In this document: positions 20,401 to 33,244 of the stretch, piece by piece
Layout: each line of letters starts with the position of its first letter
How positions within the stretch are numbered: the first letter of the stretch is position 1
Notes under the pieces: generated by a model
Database searches by the model: none
What the model was told of the DNA's origin: nothing
The model's input: the letters and a program-made list of their open reading frames with translations, nothing else
Assembly (NCBI GenBank): GCA_037179385.1
Contig: CM074187.1
Location: 51,122,879 to 51,186,878 of the forward strand
Origin: Holothuria scabra
Lineage: Eukaryota; Echinodermata; Holothuroidea; Aspidochirotida; Holothuriidae
DNA length: 64,000 nt
Direction of reading: 5' to 3'
Program-made: the position numbers and the translations under genes

Positions 20401-22466
20401 TTCAATCACTCTCATTTGCCTCAAATGATATGCACACAGATAATTATCAGCTTTTTTTGAGACGCCGGTTTCATTTCCGGTTGTGCTATGGTTTCTCTTG
20501 ACACACAAAATGTCAGTTCCAAAAGCCAGAGGCAAAGGACTCTGATAGAGCTGCTTCAGGATGACTACTCCTTGCCATGAAAACGAAACCAAAAGCTTAA
20601 AAGGTGGAAACTGTAATATTTATACTACTTACTGTGCCATACATGAAAAGCTCGTTAAGAAACATACGTAGAATCCTTGCATCTGGCTGGTTACAAAGAG
20701 TCATTAGCCAATAGAGCTTGATTTAAAGTCCACTAAAGTGATGCACCCCATGAATTGAGCAAGATTTTTTATCATTATTTCGAAATATTGAATATTGTTC
20801 AAGTGACAGGATTCCCAGAGGAAATGATCATTCTAGTTTTAATATTAATTCATATTAGATGAAGTGAATACAGTGGCAAAATACACTGGGGTTTTAAAAG
20901 TGAGGAGAACTGGGATAAAAATTAGTGGGGAAGGGAAAACTGAAGGAGAGGTTTAAAGCTGCCAGGAAATGATTTACTACAAAATCACCGATTTGGACCT
21001 TTTTTTAATTCCTGTTCCACTGGTGAGAAGTTTCATCAATGGAGCTGAAATTATTTGCAAATTTTTGTTTTGTTTTGTTTTTCCTCTTTAAAGACTGTTT
21101 TCCAGTTCCCAATATAATATTGCCCTCATTAATAAATTCAAAACTGAAAGTCATTACTGTACATTTGTAAAACATATGTGAATTAATAAAACAGATTGCC
21201 TTTCTATCTATTTTAGCTAACTCCCAGCACTTGGTATAGCAACCGTAAGACAGACCAAAAATATAAATTACAAACTAATCATGCAAATAGTCTGCTTCAG
21301 CCCAAACAGGAAAAGAAGAACACACTTGCAATGCAGTTAATGGGCCATTAATTTACTGTATCAACAGTGAAGGTGATTACACAGTCCTGATTTGGTAATT
21401 TGTACTAAAGTGTACTCCTGATAGTGATACATACACAGTAAAATAGTTTCCAATGAATGCCCAAAATACTTTGAGAAAAATGACCTCTTTTGATGCATTC
21501 ATACAGCAATAGTAAAGATTCAGTTTACAGTATATAAATAAACCTTTGCAAAATGGACTGTTGTTATATTAATACTGTACAGTGCCTCTGTGGGAGGGTT
21601 GACATATGTTTACTGTGTGCTAGCAGAGAGTACAGTTTCAAACACATGTCAAAAAATTTAAATTGCTATTAAATTTTTAAGTAGAGCTAATATGTGCAAC
21701 AAAATAGATCTAGACCGTAAACTTTACAGTTGAAATGGTTGATACTGTGCTTCTATAATTGCGGCCTTCAAAACTATATTGCATATAGTAGAATTATAGG
21801 ACTTGAAAAAATAGAATTTTTTCAATATTATCAAACAAGGTTATGTGTATTTGTTGGCTGATACAGAAGGTAAGAGAGGACTTGGGCTAACACTGCTGTG
21901 AATACTGTACAGGTAGTTTCAATAAGCAGGGTCTACGAATGGTTTCTAAACCCATCCACCTCATGGACTCATCCCGTTCCAGATAATCTCCCCCAGAAAA
22001 ATTTGATTACACCTAAGCATTTTTCCCCTGGAGAATTCCCAACAGGTCATACATAAACATTCACACAGGACAAGCCCAAATTCTTTGGTGGGGGAAATTG
22101 TCTGGGAGAAAGGATGCAGTCATCAAGGGGGAGAGTTTGCCATGGTGAGAAATGGCAAGATAGCAATAATACTCTAAATCACAAACGTGACATGTACAAG
22201 CATATGCAATACAGTAGCAAATAGGGAAAAAGCTAAGGCACCATTATGCAGTTTTCTTCAAGAAAAGCATGAGAATAAGCCTGTACTCAAAAGTGGGGGG
22301 TCATGGCCTCTTCCATGTTTACTACTCTATGTAAAAACATAAAGTCAATGCATGTATTTCCAACAAATGGGAGAAATATGCTCCCCCACCCCAAATCAAG
22401 TCCACGGACAAAAAATATAATGTACGATATTGATGTGGCTGAAATTGAAACACAATTTTTTTTTTT
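17441..22466. other. No gene recognised
   Basis: AT-rich sequence with only short chance frames. A minor simple repeat (CCAGCCA, three units) lies at about 19310-19333. Many CTGTAC/TACAGTA motifs are scattered through it. No transposon ends were recognised. Confidence 0.4.
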
Positions 22467-22751
22467 CCCTCTTACCCTAAACTGCAAGATTTATAGGGGG
22501 TTACTGAAATTCTCAATTGGTTTAGCTCTTTGATTGACAGTTAATTCAAACAATGCAGAGTACCAAAGCTTATATTACACGGCATGAATGGTACCGAGGG
22601 TGTTTTGATTATATAAATTGAGTTTTTCTATATTCCTCTTGAAGCAATAAACTGAGATTGTTAGGATGAATTTCAGACAAATGTGGGAGGGGCCTCAGTA
22701 AGAAGGTCAGGAGAATTGGTACTGTTTGGGGTGAGAGAACTGGGCCTTTAA
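22467..22751. mobile_element. MITE with AAAGGGCC-type ends (copy 2)
   Basis: About 285 bases aligned to 3251-3561 in the same orientation, sharing TTTGATTGACAG, GCAATAAACTGAGATTG and TACTGTTTGGGGTGAGAGAA. The left end is eroded next to a T run; the right end GGGCCTTTAA is intact. Confidence 0.75.
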
Positions 22752-23217
22752 TCTAAAGAGTGCATTGATCGCAGCGACAGTAGTGTTTCACCAATAAAGC
22801 ACTATTAAACTGTATTTCTTCTGTCATTTGACCATAGAGTGCTTTAATTACACTATACGCTATTCCTACCATGCCACAATATACCATATCAAGACCATGC
22901 AGACCGAAAGACAAGTCAACATGCATGAATGATGGATGACTGACACTAACAAGTTTTGCCACAATTGCCCGGTGGACTGTACATACAATGCAAGATATTA
23001 CTATTCCTAGGGCGCTGTCTCCCTCCCATCATCAATCAGTCACCATGTAACTTCCGATGCATTCATGGAGAATTCATGAGTGCACTGTAAAATTTGATCA
23101 TCACTGATCAACTGCAACATTACCTACACATCTCCATTCAGGTTTACAGTTTACAGAAAACCAACTGTTCTAATTACTGTAGGCATATGCATTGGGACGA
23201 CTTGCTACATACAAAAT

Positions 23218-23482
23218 TACCAAAAACCTACCTTGCTTTGTGAACCTATTAGTCCTACTGTAGATCACAAAAAACTGAAGAAAAAGAATCACAAAAAAAG
23301 AGCTGAATAGAAACTGATGTGCAACATTCTCCTGGCAATGAAAAAAGGGCAAGCTGGTGGATAGCTAGAGGTAGGGAGTGGCACAGCACCACCAGTCACA
23401 GACTTCATCACACATCGTCATTCCGCTGTAGATGGACTATCAATAGTAGTTATAGGCAAGGTAAGTAGGAGCAAAATAGGTT
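23218..23482. mobile_element. Foldback/MITE, second copy of the 4466-4770 family
   Basis: Starts with CCAAAAACCTACCTTG and TTTGTGAACCTATTAGTCC, as at 4466, and ends with AGGTAAGTAGGAGCAAAATA. The interior is diverged and carries a GGCAATGAAA remnant of the inner inverted repeat. Confidence 0.55.
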
Positions 23483-24269
23483 GTGACAATCTGAAGCATT
23501 TCAGAAACTGACTGATATGTTAAACTTAAGGCCAACAGCAAACAAGTCTTTCTGAGCTCCAGTTTCACAATCCCGCCATTCTTTTATGTGGCAGTATATT
23601 TGCCACTGTAATGAATGTCCACCCAGTGTATGAACAAAGCCAGAGATAAGGTTGTCCGCTGTATTTTCCCCCTCCCTCCCCCACTTTTTGATGTAGCCCC
23701 AACATTAGAATTGACTCAGCAGTCCCTGTATTAATCTTTGCAACACCATTTTTAAACACTCTTAAAGGGACAGTGCATGTAAAAACACAAAAGGAGCAAT
23801 TAATGGAAGTAAAAGGCATGTGTGCTTTAAAATAAGACTATTGTTACTCCACACTTAGGAAATTTGCTCCCATCACTAAAATAAATTTATGCGTGACTCC
23901 AATGTTTTAGAGGACTTGTCCAGTAATAGTAATAATTAAGGAACGATGTAAATTTGGGTAACCCATCCAAGTCTACTTCACTTACCATAATACCTGTGTA
24001 GCCTGCCATTTCTTGGTTCACGTAACACATTTTGACTTGTTGTTGCAGATAGTTGATGATCTAAAATAGCACCTGATTCCATCCCCAGAGGTAGACTGCA
24101 GCTAACATCCGCTGTAAATGGAATCACAATGAAACGCACAATTAGCTCATGCAGAAAATATATGCTACTTACGAAGAAATCTATGTTAATATGAGTAAAT
24201 TGCTGATGAAGGGTTGACAAACACTTTGCAGAGAAAACCAAAGAAATGAATAAAAGCAAGAGAAGAGTA

Positions 24270-24860
24270 TATCGATTTCCTCCATCTTCCTGGCAGCCTG
24301 GTGGGTGTATTTATGAGCTACTACACTCACCTCTCGATCCATCTAAGTTGCATATGCTTCTGCAACATGCACGACTTTGCGAAGTTCTAACAGAGCGCCT
24401 TCACTTTGCCCCAGTAGATTGCCCTCCCTATCTTCTGTGCAACCAAACTTTGATTCACTTGGACGTTTACGAATCTGGAAATTTTCAGCAGTTTTGAGCT
24501 TTTCCATCTAGGAACATCAGCTAAGTGCTTTATTCTTACTTCCGTTGCTTATCAGTCTCCCCTTAGACTTTTACCTGTCTCCTCTTGTGGTCTCATGGCA
24601 TGGTTATGGGGAGTTAAAAATCTTGTAGGCTTTCCGAATTGGGTTCAGCGCTTAGGGTTCCTAGCCTAAGGTACTGTAAGCACGTTCTTACTTTTGGGTA
24701 GTGGTATGTTTAGCTCTCAATTGGATTCAAGCTGTTTGTATCATTCTGTTGTTTTACTTTATTGTTACCTTTGTTATTAGCTTGTGCCCTCACTAAGATC
24801 TAGTGACCATTGCCGCATTAGCCATTTGCCGGGTTGCAATTTAGATGTAGCAAAAGTAGC
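24270..24860 (+). mobile_element. Internally deleted DIRS relic, opposite orientation
   Basis: The left end (CCTGGTGGGTGTATTTATGA, then ATCTAAGTTGCATATGC, GAAGTTCTAACAGAGCGCC) is a diverged copy of the DIRS terminal repeat. The following 400 bases match, on the opposite strand, the DIRS 5' leader (12450-12780): CAGCTAAGTG, CGCTTAGGGTTCCTAGCCTAA, CTTTTGGGTAG, AGATCTAGTGACC. It finishes with GCAATTTAGATGTAGCAAAA, the other terminus. Every ORF is missing, so this is a leader-plus-ends derivative. Oddly, the leader is attached to the end type that the complete element carries at its 3' side. Confidence 0.7.
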
Positions 24861-25429
24861 AATTTGAATATACTGTACATGTGCAGTATCAAATAGAATT
24901 TTATTTTATTTTTGAAAGAAATGAACAGTTTTATAGCTGGGTTAATTAGCCTACTGCACATGCCACATGTACAGTTAGGTGAGATGAACTGATGAGGAGC
25001 TCAGAATAGCCATATGGTATACATACACTCCATATAAGACTGAATATGGTAAGGGTTGCCTGGACCTGTTGAAAACTTTTTCCATGGATCTCCAGGGCCA
25101 CCAAAAATTAAAAGGGACTAATTTGCTGAGTGATCTCATGAAGAGAAACAGTAATTGGTGGTTTATTACTGTACCACTGGCTTCCTCAACATTTCACCTT
25201 TCATCATATTTTTCAATATAGCTTGCAGACAGCTGCACTTCATGACAAAAAGGTACAGTACCTTTAACACACAGTGTTGCTATAAACCTATCTTGAAGAA
25301 TAAATGAGTTCATCCCTTTGTCATCAGATATCAATAATTATTCAAGCAATTAATTTTTTAAGTAATTTCCTCAGTTTCAAAAGATCTGCATTTATAACAA
25401 AATATCAATATACCTATGGTAACCCAGCT

Positions 25430-25600
25430 TTGAGATGACGATCCCTGAGACTGTGATGACCAGGTTCTGAGGGAGTTTGAGCCCTAGTGGGGGAAGAACT
25501 CAGGCTCATTTGGCACTGAAGCCATGCATAACAGAATGAGGACGATCTACCAGTTGAGCGGAGCGAAGTGGGGGCCATGTACTAGGCCTTCTATTTGAAA
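25430..25600 (-). mobile_element. DIRS relic: gag fragment joined to terminal repeat
   Basis: The first 90 bases parallel gag DNA at about 10930-11030 (CCAGCTTTGAGAT, GATCCCTGAGACTGTGATGA, GGCACTGAAGCC). The next 60 (GAATGAGGACGATCTACCAG, GAGCGGAGCGAAGTG) parallel the right terminal repeat at 12843-12895. Everything between is deleted. This is old and non-functional. Confidence 0.7.
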
Positions 25601-27311
25601 AGATTTGTTTCAAAATTGGCTAAGAATGGTTAAAAAAATGAACTATTCAATTTCATTTATGAATCAAATCTAGTCAAAGATTTGACAAGATGTTGGTTTG
25701 TGCCCCAATTGATTAGATTCTATTCAAATTTGACTAGAAATTTTGTAGAGCATATACTTTTAATATAAGCAATGTCAAGAAAAAAGTTTCAAGATGGCCA
25801 TACTTAAATAAAGACAATTTAATCAATGACATGCCATTTTCATGAAGACAAATTTACTTCCGAATAAAAAAGAGCTGCAGTTTAATATTCATTTGTTTCT
25901 TAATAACCTCAATTTCAAAATGAATATTCCATTCATTGTTTTCAATGATTAGTCCCAACAACTTCCCTCCAGAGCCCCTAGACACATAATCACATTCAAT
26001 TTTGCCCTGCACCCCCTACAGCTATTGATATAATCACCTCAAAAGTGGTTTGAACTTGAATTCAAGTAGAACCATCGTCATACTCATTTAAATCTTCCTG
26101 TATTTGTGAAACCCAATTAATGGTTGACTTCTCTTTTAGAAAACAAAGCCACCCAGTCAAATAGAATGTGGCTGCCAATTAATTTGCCCTTTAGTTTTTG
26201 TGCTATGTCCCAAAAGGCTCTACAAGTGCAATCTATGATGGTGTCACACATGATGCAAGTGCTGTGGCAAGTTTTAATGATTAGTTTTGTGCCATTGATA
26301 GAGAGCAGCAGCTTATACAGAAACTACCTTTGAAATCACTTTGGAGAAGAGGAAACAGATAAAAAATCTAATTCCAAATGACCAACACTCTAGATTCATG
26401 CAGAGATGTAATGCTCTATTGGTTTCTGGCTTCCCAAAAATAGTATTTACTGTTTACCCTTAAAATAATGTCAAGAAACTACTATATTTTAAATATTGTG
26501 AATAATTAATCTACGTTATGTATAAGATTTGTCATGAAGCAGATGGTTCAATTATTAACCATTGTTGAAATGATATATGGAAATATTAACTAAATTTGCC
26601 AAATTTTTTTGTGTATCTCCTTTGCAAATACCTCTCATGATTATCTATTCTAATATAACACACTTTAAACACAAAGACACAAAAAGTTATTTTGCATGAA
26701 TTGAAGAATTCTTTGGCAAAAAAATTGTCACATCACTCAGTCATAATCCTATTAAGCTCCATTGTGCAATAAACACTACAGGTACCACACGTTACTATAT
26801 CGCACAGGTAATCTGTACATAGAGCAAGCTTGAGTGAACATTGCTTCTAGAAAAAGAAACAACAAAACACAACAAATGTTGATCCAGTACCGCACATGTG
26901 CAACGAAGCTCTGCTTACTACTGTAAGTCATAGAAGAAAATTTTACTACTTTCTTACTATACATTCATACATAGGTAGGTAGTAATAATATGTACAAACG
27001 TAGTAAAAAAATTTTTTTTTAACCATGTACTATAGAGCTTCATGGTGTAAAGGCAAAGACAACAGCAACAATAACAGACAGATCATGGAAAAATACTCAT
27101 TACAAGTGGTTGGAAACATTGAGGGAGGGAACTCCTTTTGCACTCTGTGCTAACATGGGGTATACATGTACTGTATATGAAAGGGCTGCAAACTCAACCA
27201 TGTGATAAGTCTAACAATTGAGGCCAATGATTTTGCAAGTATATATTACAACCCACAACAACTGTAGACACATTCTTTCAAGCATCCTTCTTTCTCTACA
27301 ACCTGTTGGAA
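25601..27311. other. No gene recognised
   Basis: AT-rich (25600-26000 and 26400-26750 especially). No domain-bearing frame was seen. Confidence 0.4.
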
Positions 27312-27319
27312 CATAAAAT

Positions 27320-29264
27320 TTGGGCTGTGCATTTTCGGTTAATTCACTATCCGTTTAACCGATCTTATTAACCGGCGGTTAACTGTTTAACCGAAAATGA
27401 CTTAATGTTCACCACAACAATGAAAAGTCAACATTTCCAAAGAGTGCCACTTTTGTACAGGAAAGTACAAGTCTAAAAATGGCGTCGCAACTCATGTTTG
27501 CCGATGTAAGCATGTAGCAAATATATTGTTATTTTGCACTGAGTTTATATCATCTTTTCACAGTAAAAGCCCATCCTGCATTTACTGAAGCTTTCTTCAG
27601 ACCATGTGCACTTTTAAACATTACACCAACTGTTGTATTTTCCCGCTTAGTCCTATGTAATATCGCCGGTTACTTCATGAAACACTCCGACACCGCTGCT
27701 TTGATACAGCTTGCTTACGATGCAGTGTTCAATACATGTACAGCGTTCACGTGTTTGTCGTAGAAGCGACCTGTACAATTGCACTGTAAACGGCCCACCA
27801 GCCGCAAACATCACAACCAAGCCCTATTTTCCTGCATAAATTAAGGAATTCCCAGCATTCCTACTGTTACTTGTAAGTTGTTTACAGTAGGACTTATGGA
27901 ATGTTGTCATATGACGTCATTACGAACGAAAACAATGATGCACATGGTCCCATGCATGCAGTAGACTTGCGTGCGTATTCATTTTTACCACTATTAAACA
28001 AGGGACCATGTTTTGCTCGGTGACATCATATGCATAGGATCTATTGCAAAATTTGAATTGCCTCTGCATCGTGATTGGATCAAATTCGTTGATTCTGAGC
28101 CAGCCAATCACAACTCGCACCATCGCCTATGGGATTTAGTGTGTGAAAATACCAGACCTCCGAACGAATTTCCCCATTGAGTTTGCATTATGAAGATCGC
28201 ACTGCCAAGGCTAAAATAGCTGGCCTGTGCAGCCAGCCAAGCCCCGTGCTAAATTCACGGAGAAACGGCATCACGAATCTCAGCGTGCGTGGATTTTTCG
28301 GGGATCTGACTAAAGTGCATTTCAGTTGCTGATTATTTTTAAACAAGACGTACAGTTTGGACAAGAAGTGCCAAAAATACAGGGATATTTATATCAGAAA
28401 GGAACCATAAGATACGTTAATAGAGTCAATTTTTTTTGCTCAGAACCGCTAAAAATTAGATAGTTGCGTATTTTTATGTGCATCGTAGGGTGGATTTCTA
28501 CAGTACAGTTCATATTATCGCAACGATACAACCAAGGCGGTTCAACGAACTGTGTATGCTTATACATAAAAATCAACATGGAATGTTCCATTTTATATGA
28601 TATTGGGCAAACAACAAAATGGTGGGAATTATCTGGCGCTTACAATCGTATTTTACGGGCTTAATTTTTTCCAAATACTGCTACTAACAATGAAAAACAA
28701 TGACATTTACGGAGGTGCAGCATAATAAAGTATTTTGATTAGCTACAAATTGGGAGATAAATTTAAATATGCTTGTGCCATTTCATGGTCTTGACTAGCA
28801 ATGAAAACTCGACAAAATCCCAACTGCTTTTATCCATTTTACAGCCTTTCATGTTTTATGGTAATCTCTCAAACGTGCTGCTTATTTCTAAAGTTGTGCT
28901 TGGGTGTAGCCATTGAAGGGATTAGGAGACGAGCACACGAAGTTCTGCCAACGAAAGTAACAATGGGTACGCCACATGTCACTCATCATTGTGAACTTAA
29001 TTCAGGGAGCTACCCTGGAATTAATCCGTTCAATCGAACGACCTATTTTAAAACTCTTTTTACAGTAATTGTTCGGGCTGTAATTTGTGAGAAACTGACA
29101 CTGTTTGTTGTGCCATGTTTGTGTAAAAATTTACTAACAAAGCCATGCCGCGGCGACTGAGTAATTGGCAATACAAAAGCGGTTAATCTATGCCGAGGAA
29201 TGATGCACGAGTTACCGACAGGTCGGTCGGTTAACCGGTTCACCGATTATCTGTCACAGCCCTA
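27320..29264. mobile_element. hAT-superfamily DNA transposon, 1.9 kb, non-autonomous
   Basis: The ends TTGGGCTGTG and CACAGCCCTA are inverse complements and match the hAT TxGGGCTGTG class. They are bracketed by a perfect 8-base duplication CATAAAAT at 27312-27319 and 29265-29272, the hAT target-site length. Both subterminal regions are rich in GGTTAACCG motifs, as expected for transposase binding sites. The interior holds no transposase domain that I recognise; the largest frame (28801-29160 plus) is short and featureless. It is either internally deleted or carries unrelated filler. Confidence 0.85.
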
Positions 29265-29479
29265 CATAAAATCCATATGTGTGACAAGCCAGGAGCACAA
29301 AAGATGCTTCAATCATCAAGCTAACTGAAATAGACTCTCACATTTGCTTCCATCTTTAAGAAATTTGAAAGAAACTTTGAAACACTTTTTGTACTGCACT
29401 CACACTTTCTACCAGATGCTTAAAAGTATTTCTTGGAAGAAAAAACCATTTGAGGCACTTTAAATTCAACAAAACTTAC

Positions 29480-29610
29480 CTGTGGTGGTTGGGATGGTTC
29501 CTATTGGGCTATAGCGCCACCTACAGAAGACATTGCCAGATAGTATTCCGCGGTAAATGGAACAGTCCATTTGTGGAACAGGTGAGGTAAGTAGGAGTGA
29601 AGTAGATTTA
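29480..29610. repeat. Possible relative of the 4466/23218 foldback family
   Basis: Starts ACTTACCTGTGG and ends GGTGAGGTAAGTAGGAGTGA, giving partial inverted ends. The interior contains GCTATAGCGCCACCTACAG and TCCGCGGTAAATGG. Confidence 0.45.
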
Positions 29611-30680
29611 AAGAGTCTCAAATGTTTCTTTCTTTTTTTTCCCATAAATGCTGTCCATGTCCCACTCCTTTAAAGACAAGATCAGCACAAATGGGGCACA
29701 TAGACAGCATTTATAATATATGAGACCAGTCTGACAACAAATTCAAGATTGCGACTATAGGCAACAGTACTTTAAGTCATTAGTGCTCTTAAACTGTGAT
29801 ATTAAGAGGGATATTATCATTGTAAATGGTGTAATAAAGCATTCTATGCAGAGTGCCGAGGGATGCCATCTCTACTAGCAACACGTAAGAAAACGCTCAG
29901 TTTCTTGGGAAGCTTTTGATGATTAAGAATTATAAATCTGCTTGTGCAAAAGGGGCACTAGCTAATGAATTTTTAAAATTCACTCTGTGGAGACAGTGAA
30001 CTGAGGCTTCTATGATACTGCTACCTGTCAGGCATGAGACAGGAGATTAAGAAAAGAGACACATGTATCAAGAAGTACAGTGAAGCTGAACAGGATTCAG
30101 CCACAAAGCTAAAAATATACTGTACAGTAAGCCTACTTTATAAATAGTACTGTAACATATGCAGGCAGGCAATTTGCCAATTGTACAAGAAAGGCAACAA
30201 AATACTGTGGCACACAAAAATATACTGTATCAAAGGGTAAGGTGAAGTTACTGTAAGTTGAATCGTGACATCAAGGTGGAAATGTATTAAATAAAAAATG
30301 GGGCCATGTAGAATGGCAGTCTTCAACTCTTCATACAGTACCATGATGTATTGTACAGTAAGGTTGGGCCAAGATCTGAATAACTACATTGAACAAGCCA
30401 TGTCAGAACAAGATGGTGCTGATCTGTTAACACTGCATCTCACAACACTGTGTACAGTAGTAGCAGAGGCCTACACAACTTATCCACATTCCAGCGAGAA
30501 TAAACAGTAAACTACGTTAACATCTAATTATACAGTAGAGGAAATGTGCCATCGATGATAATACAACTTATCACCATAGCACATGTTACAGTATGATACT
30601 GAGTAATAACTATGCCTATGTCTGATCATCCTAAAAGAAAATGAAGGAGTGCATTTAAGAAAAGTTGTCAAGCATCAAAT
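29611..30680. other. No gene recognised
   Basis: AT-rich, with frequent TACTGTACAGTA-type motifs. Nothing codes convincingly. Confidence 0.4.
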
Positions 30681-30688
30681 TACTAGCC

Positions 30689-31269
30689 AGGCTTGGGGCG
30701 ATTACATCTCAATGTAACCGGTTACGATTGCAATTACTTCATATTTTACGATTGCGACTATGATTACGATTACAGCTAAAACTGAAAGTAATTGATTACA
30801 ATTGTGATTACATTGCAATTTAATCAAGATTGCAATCGTGATTACATTTTGTTTCCACATAAACAATGTAGTAGGCAAAACAATCCAAGGTCCACAACTG
30901 GAAAAAAAGCCATGGACATTGCTCTAGATAAGCCCGGACAGAACCAAGTCCTCCCAAACAAGAGATTATTGAACCCATGCACTTGGCACTCATTTTAAGC
31001 TAGAACATCCAAGAAAGAGGGACAATTAAATTTTGTCATTTCAAGAGAAGAACCAAGCACTGAAAAAAAAAGTTAAGTAACTTTACTTCTTTGTTCAATT
31101 CAATGTAATCAGAAATGAAACCACGATTGCGATTACTTTGCCATAATCGATTACGATTGCAATTACTTTGCGATTTTCACAAAAGTAATCAATTGCGATT
31201 ACAACTACTTCAAAATGTGTAATCTATTGCAATAGATTACGATTACTGATTAGGATTACCCCAAGCCTG
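30689..31269. mobile_element. hAT-type MITE with GATTACGATTGC subrepeats
   Basis: The 581-base element has inverted ends CAGGCTTGGGG / CCCCAAGCCTG and a perfect 8-base target duplication TTACTAGC (30681-30688 and 31270-31277). Both subterminal regions consist of degenerate GATTACGATTGCAATTAC-like repeats. No transposase is encoded, so it would depend on an enzyme in trans. Confidence 0.92.
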
Positions 31270-31277
31270 TTACTAGC

Positions 31278-33080
31278 CCATGTGAAGTTATGAATTTACA
31301 GAGAAATACATGGCCAGTACCCAGAATTTAGAAATCCAGAACCAAAACTTATCTTCTAAACTCTGTGTAGCTCAACTTCCTGGCCTACATGAACCTCATA
31401 TTGACTCCTGAAACCTTGGTTTGTTGAAAGTCACCCATGCATGATACACTGAAACATTGCGGTTGGCCACTCTGAGGCCTCCTCCCCCTCTCCCCCCAAC
31501 ACCCCCCCCCCCAAAAAAAATCAATTAGGTGGCCTGAAAACTTCTAACCCAAGTTGCCATTAGGTTAGATAAGATTAGGTAATGGGGAATACCTGTTATG
31601 AGAGCAATCCCCCTCCCCCCCCTCCCAAAAAAAAGAATAAATCAAGATAGTAACTATCCCTTCAGCTATGGTAGGCCTTTATCTGTCATAAATGTGTAAC
31701 ACGGTTACCAATGGCTTTCTTTCCTTTCAATTATTCATCTTTTCATTTCATCTAAATTCATTTTCTGTCACTGAAGTTAACAGTACCCATTGCTAAAACA
31801 TCACACAGTCCATGATTTATATACCAGCCGAGTCCCCAATTCAACTGGCAGCAGATATTAGTGTAAAACCCTGTTACCGACTTGCAAAATGACTAAAACA
31901 CAAATATTGTGCCTACCAACCATAAAATTGTATCATAACAGTTCATAAATCATATTGAGTGACCACTATGAAATGAAGAAACAAGAAATACTGCACCTAC
32001 AAATGATAGAAACTAAGTTATCTGGGAGATGGATCCAATCTCCTAGCTCACATAAACAGCCTGTTTGACATGTGTCTTTGCAATAACAACTGACAGCAAA
32101 TATTACAACAGAGACACTTAACTGTCAAAAAGAATGGTGACAAAAGTGTCATTTGGAATTATAATTAAATTTTTTGATGAATGAAATATTCTCCACAAGA
32201 CAGAAATGAATGTAGGGTAAAATCTACAGAGGGGCTATCTGATGCCCAATATGATGCCATAACTCAATCATATTTGTTGCATTTTGTGATAATTCTGAGC
32301 CAAAGTTTTGAAAGATGGTTACCTATCTGGTTTTTGGTTGATTTCGATGGGGGAGTTGCACCTGCTCACCAAATGCGCAAATATTCAGTAATGCAAAATA
32401 TGACATTTTTACCAGCATGTTAACAGCTGGGTCCCTTAGCATATAGAGGTATTCAAACATTATGCAGCAACTCAAAAATGGAAATTTGAGAATAAATATT
32501 GGAAGCACTGTAGTGCAGCTGCAGTACACCTGTGTTGTAAAAGCCTTTGGGTTTTCTATTTTTCTCAAGGTTTGTGTTTTTTTCTCCACATTCTAACTCT
32601 TATCTACAATTGGAAAACTTTCATTGAACACAGTTGATCTCATACAGGGACTCAGAGTCAGTTCTGAACCTAATGGAGACCCACAGAGTTGACTGGGAAT
32701 TACAAACCAATTCTGATTTTTGTCCATAGACCTCCAAATGCAACTGTCTCAGCTGGTACTTTACCAGACTAGTAGAACAGCATCAATTATTAGGCCGATA
32801 ATTAACATCAATATTAAGAGTACAAATGAAAGGAATATGTCAGAAGAAATGGTACAGTAGGTATACAGAGAGTGATAGGAGGTAGGAGAGGACCGGAATA
32901 GACTTAATGTCACAGGACAGAAAAGATCCATTGACGTGCGTAGCAAGCGCATTAATGTTTTCAAAATTTTTTCAATGTTTTCAATTGTAAGCAATACTTT
33001 CCAAATTTTCCTCAAACTGCCTCTCCCCCCACCTCTATCCCTCTCCCCCACCTCTACCCCTTCCCCCAAATGGAACTTAT
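31278..33080. other. No gene recognised
   Basis: Contains C-run/A-run tracts near 31490-31520 and 31610-31635. It also holds a GTGATAGGAGGTAGGAGAGG segment near 32870-32910 related to the foldback family at 280-450. Confidence 0.4.
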
Positions 33081-33244
33081 AGGCATAGACCTATTTCTAA
33101 ATGGCAATTACAATGAATTGTGGGATAGAGTTTTGGGTGTGCGTCAATTTTCACCACAGTAAAATACCATTGACAAAAATGACAAACACCAAAACTCTAT
33201 CCCATAATTCTTTGTAATTGCTATTTGGAAATAGGTCTATGGCC
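33081..33244. mobile_element. MITE with 50-base inverted arms (copy 1)
   Basis: The left arm (ATAGACCTATTTCTAAATGG, GAATTGTGGGATAGAGTTTT) is mirrored on the right (AAAACTCTATCCCATAATTC, GGAAATAGGTCTAT). The loop holds CACCACAGTAAAATACCATT. A second copy in reversed orientation lies at 38188-38341. Confidence 0.85.
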
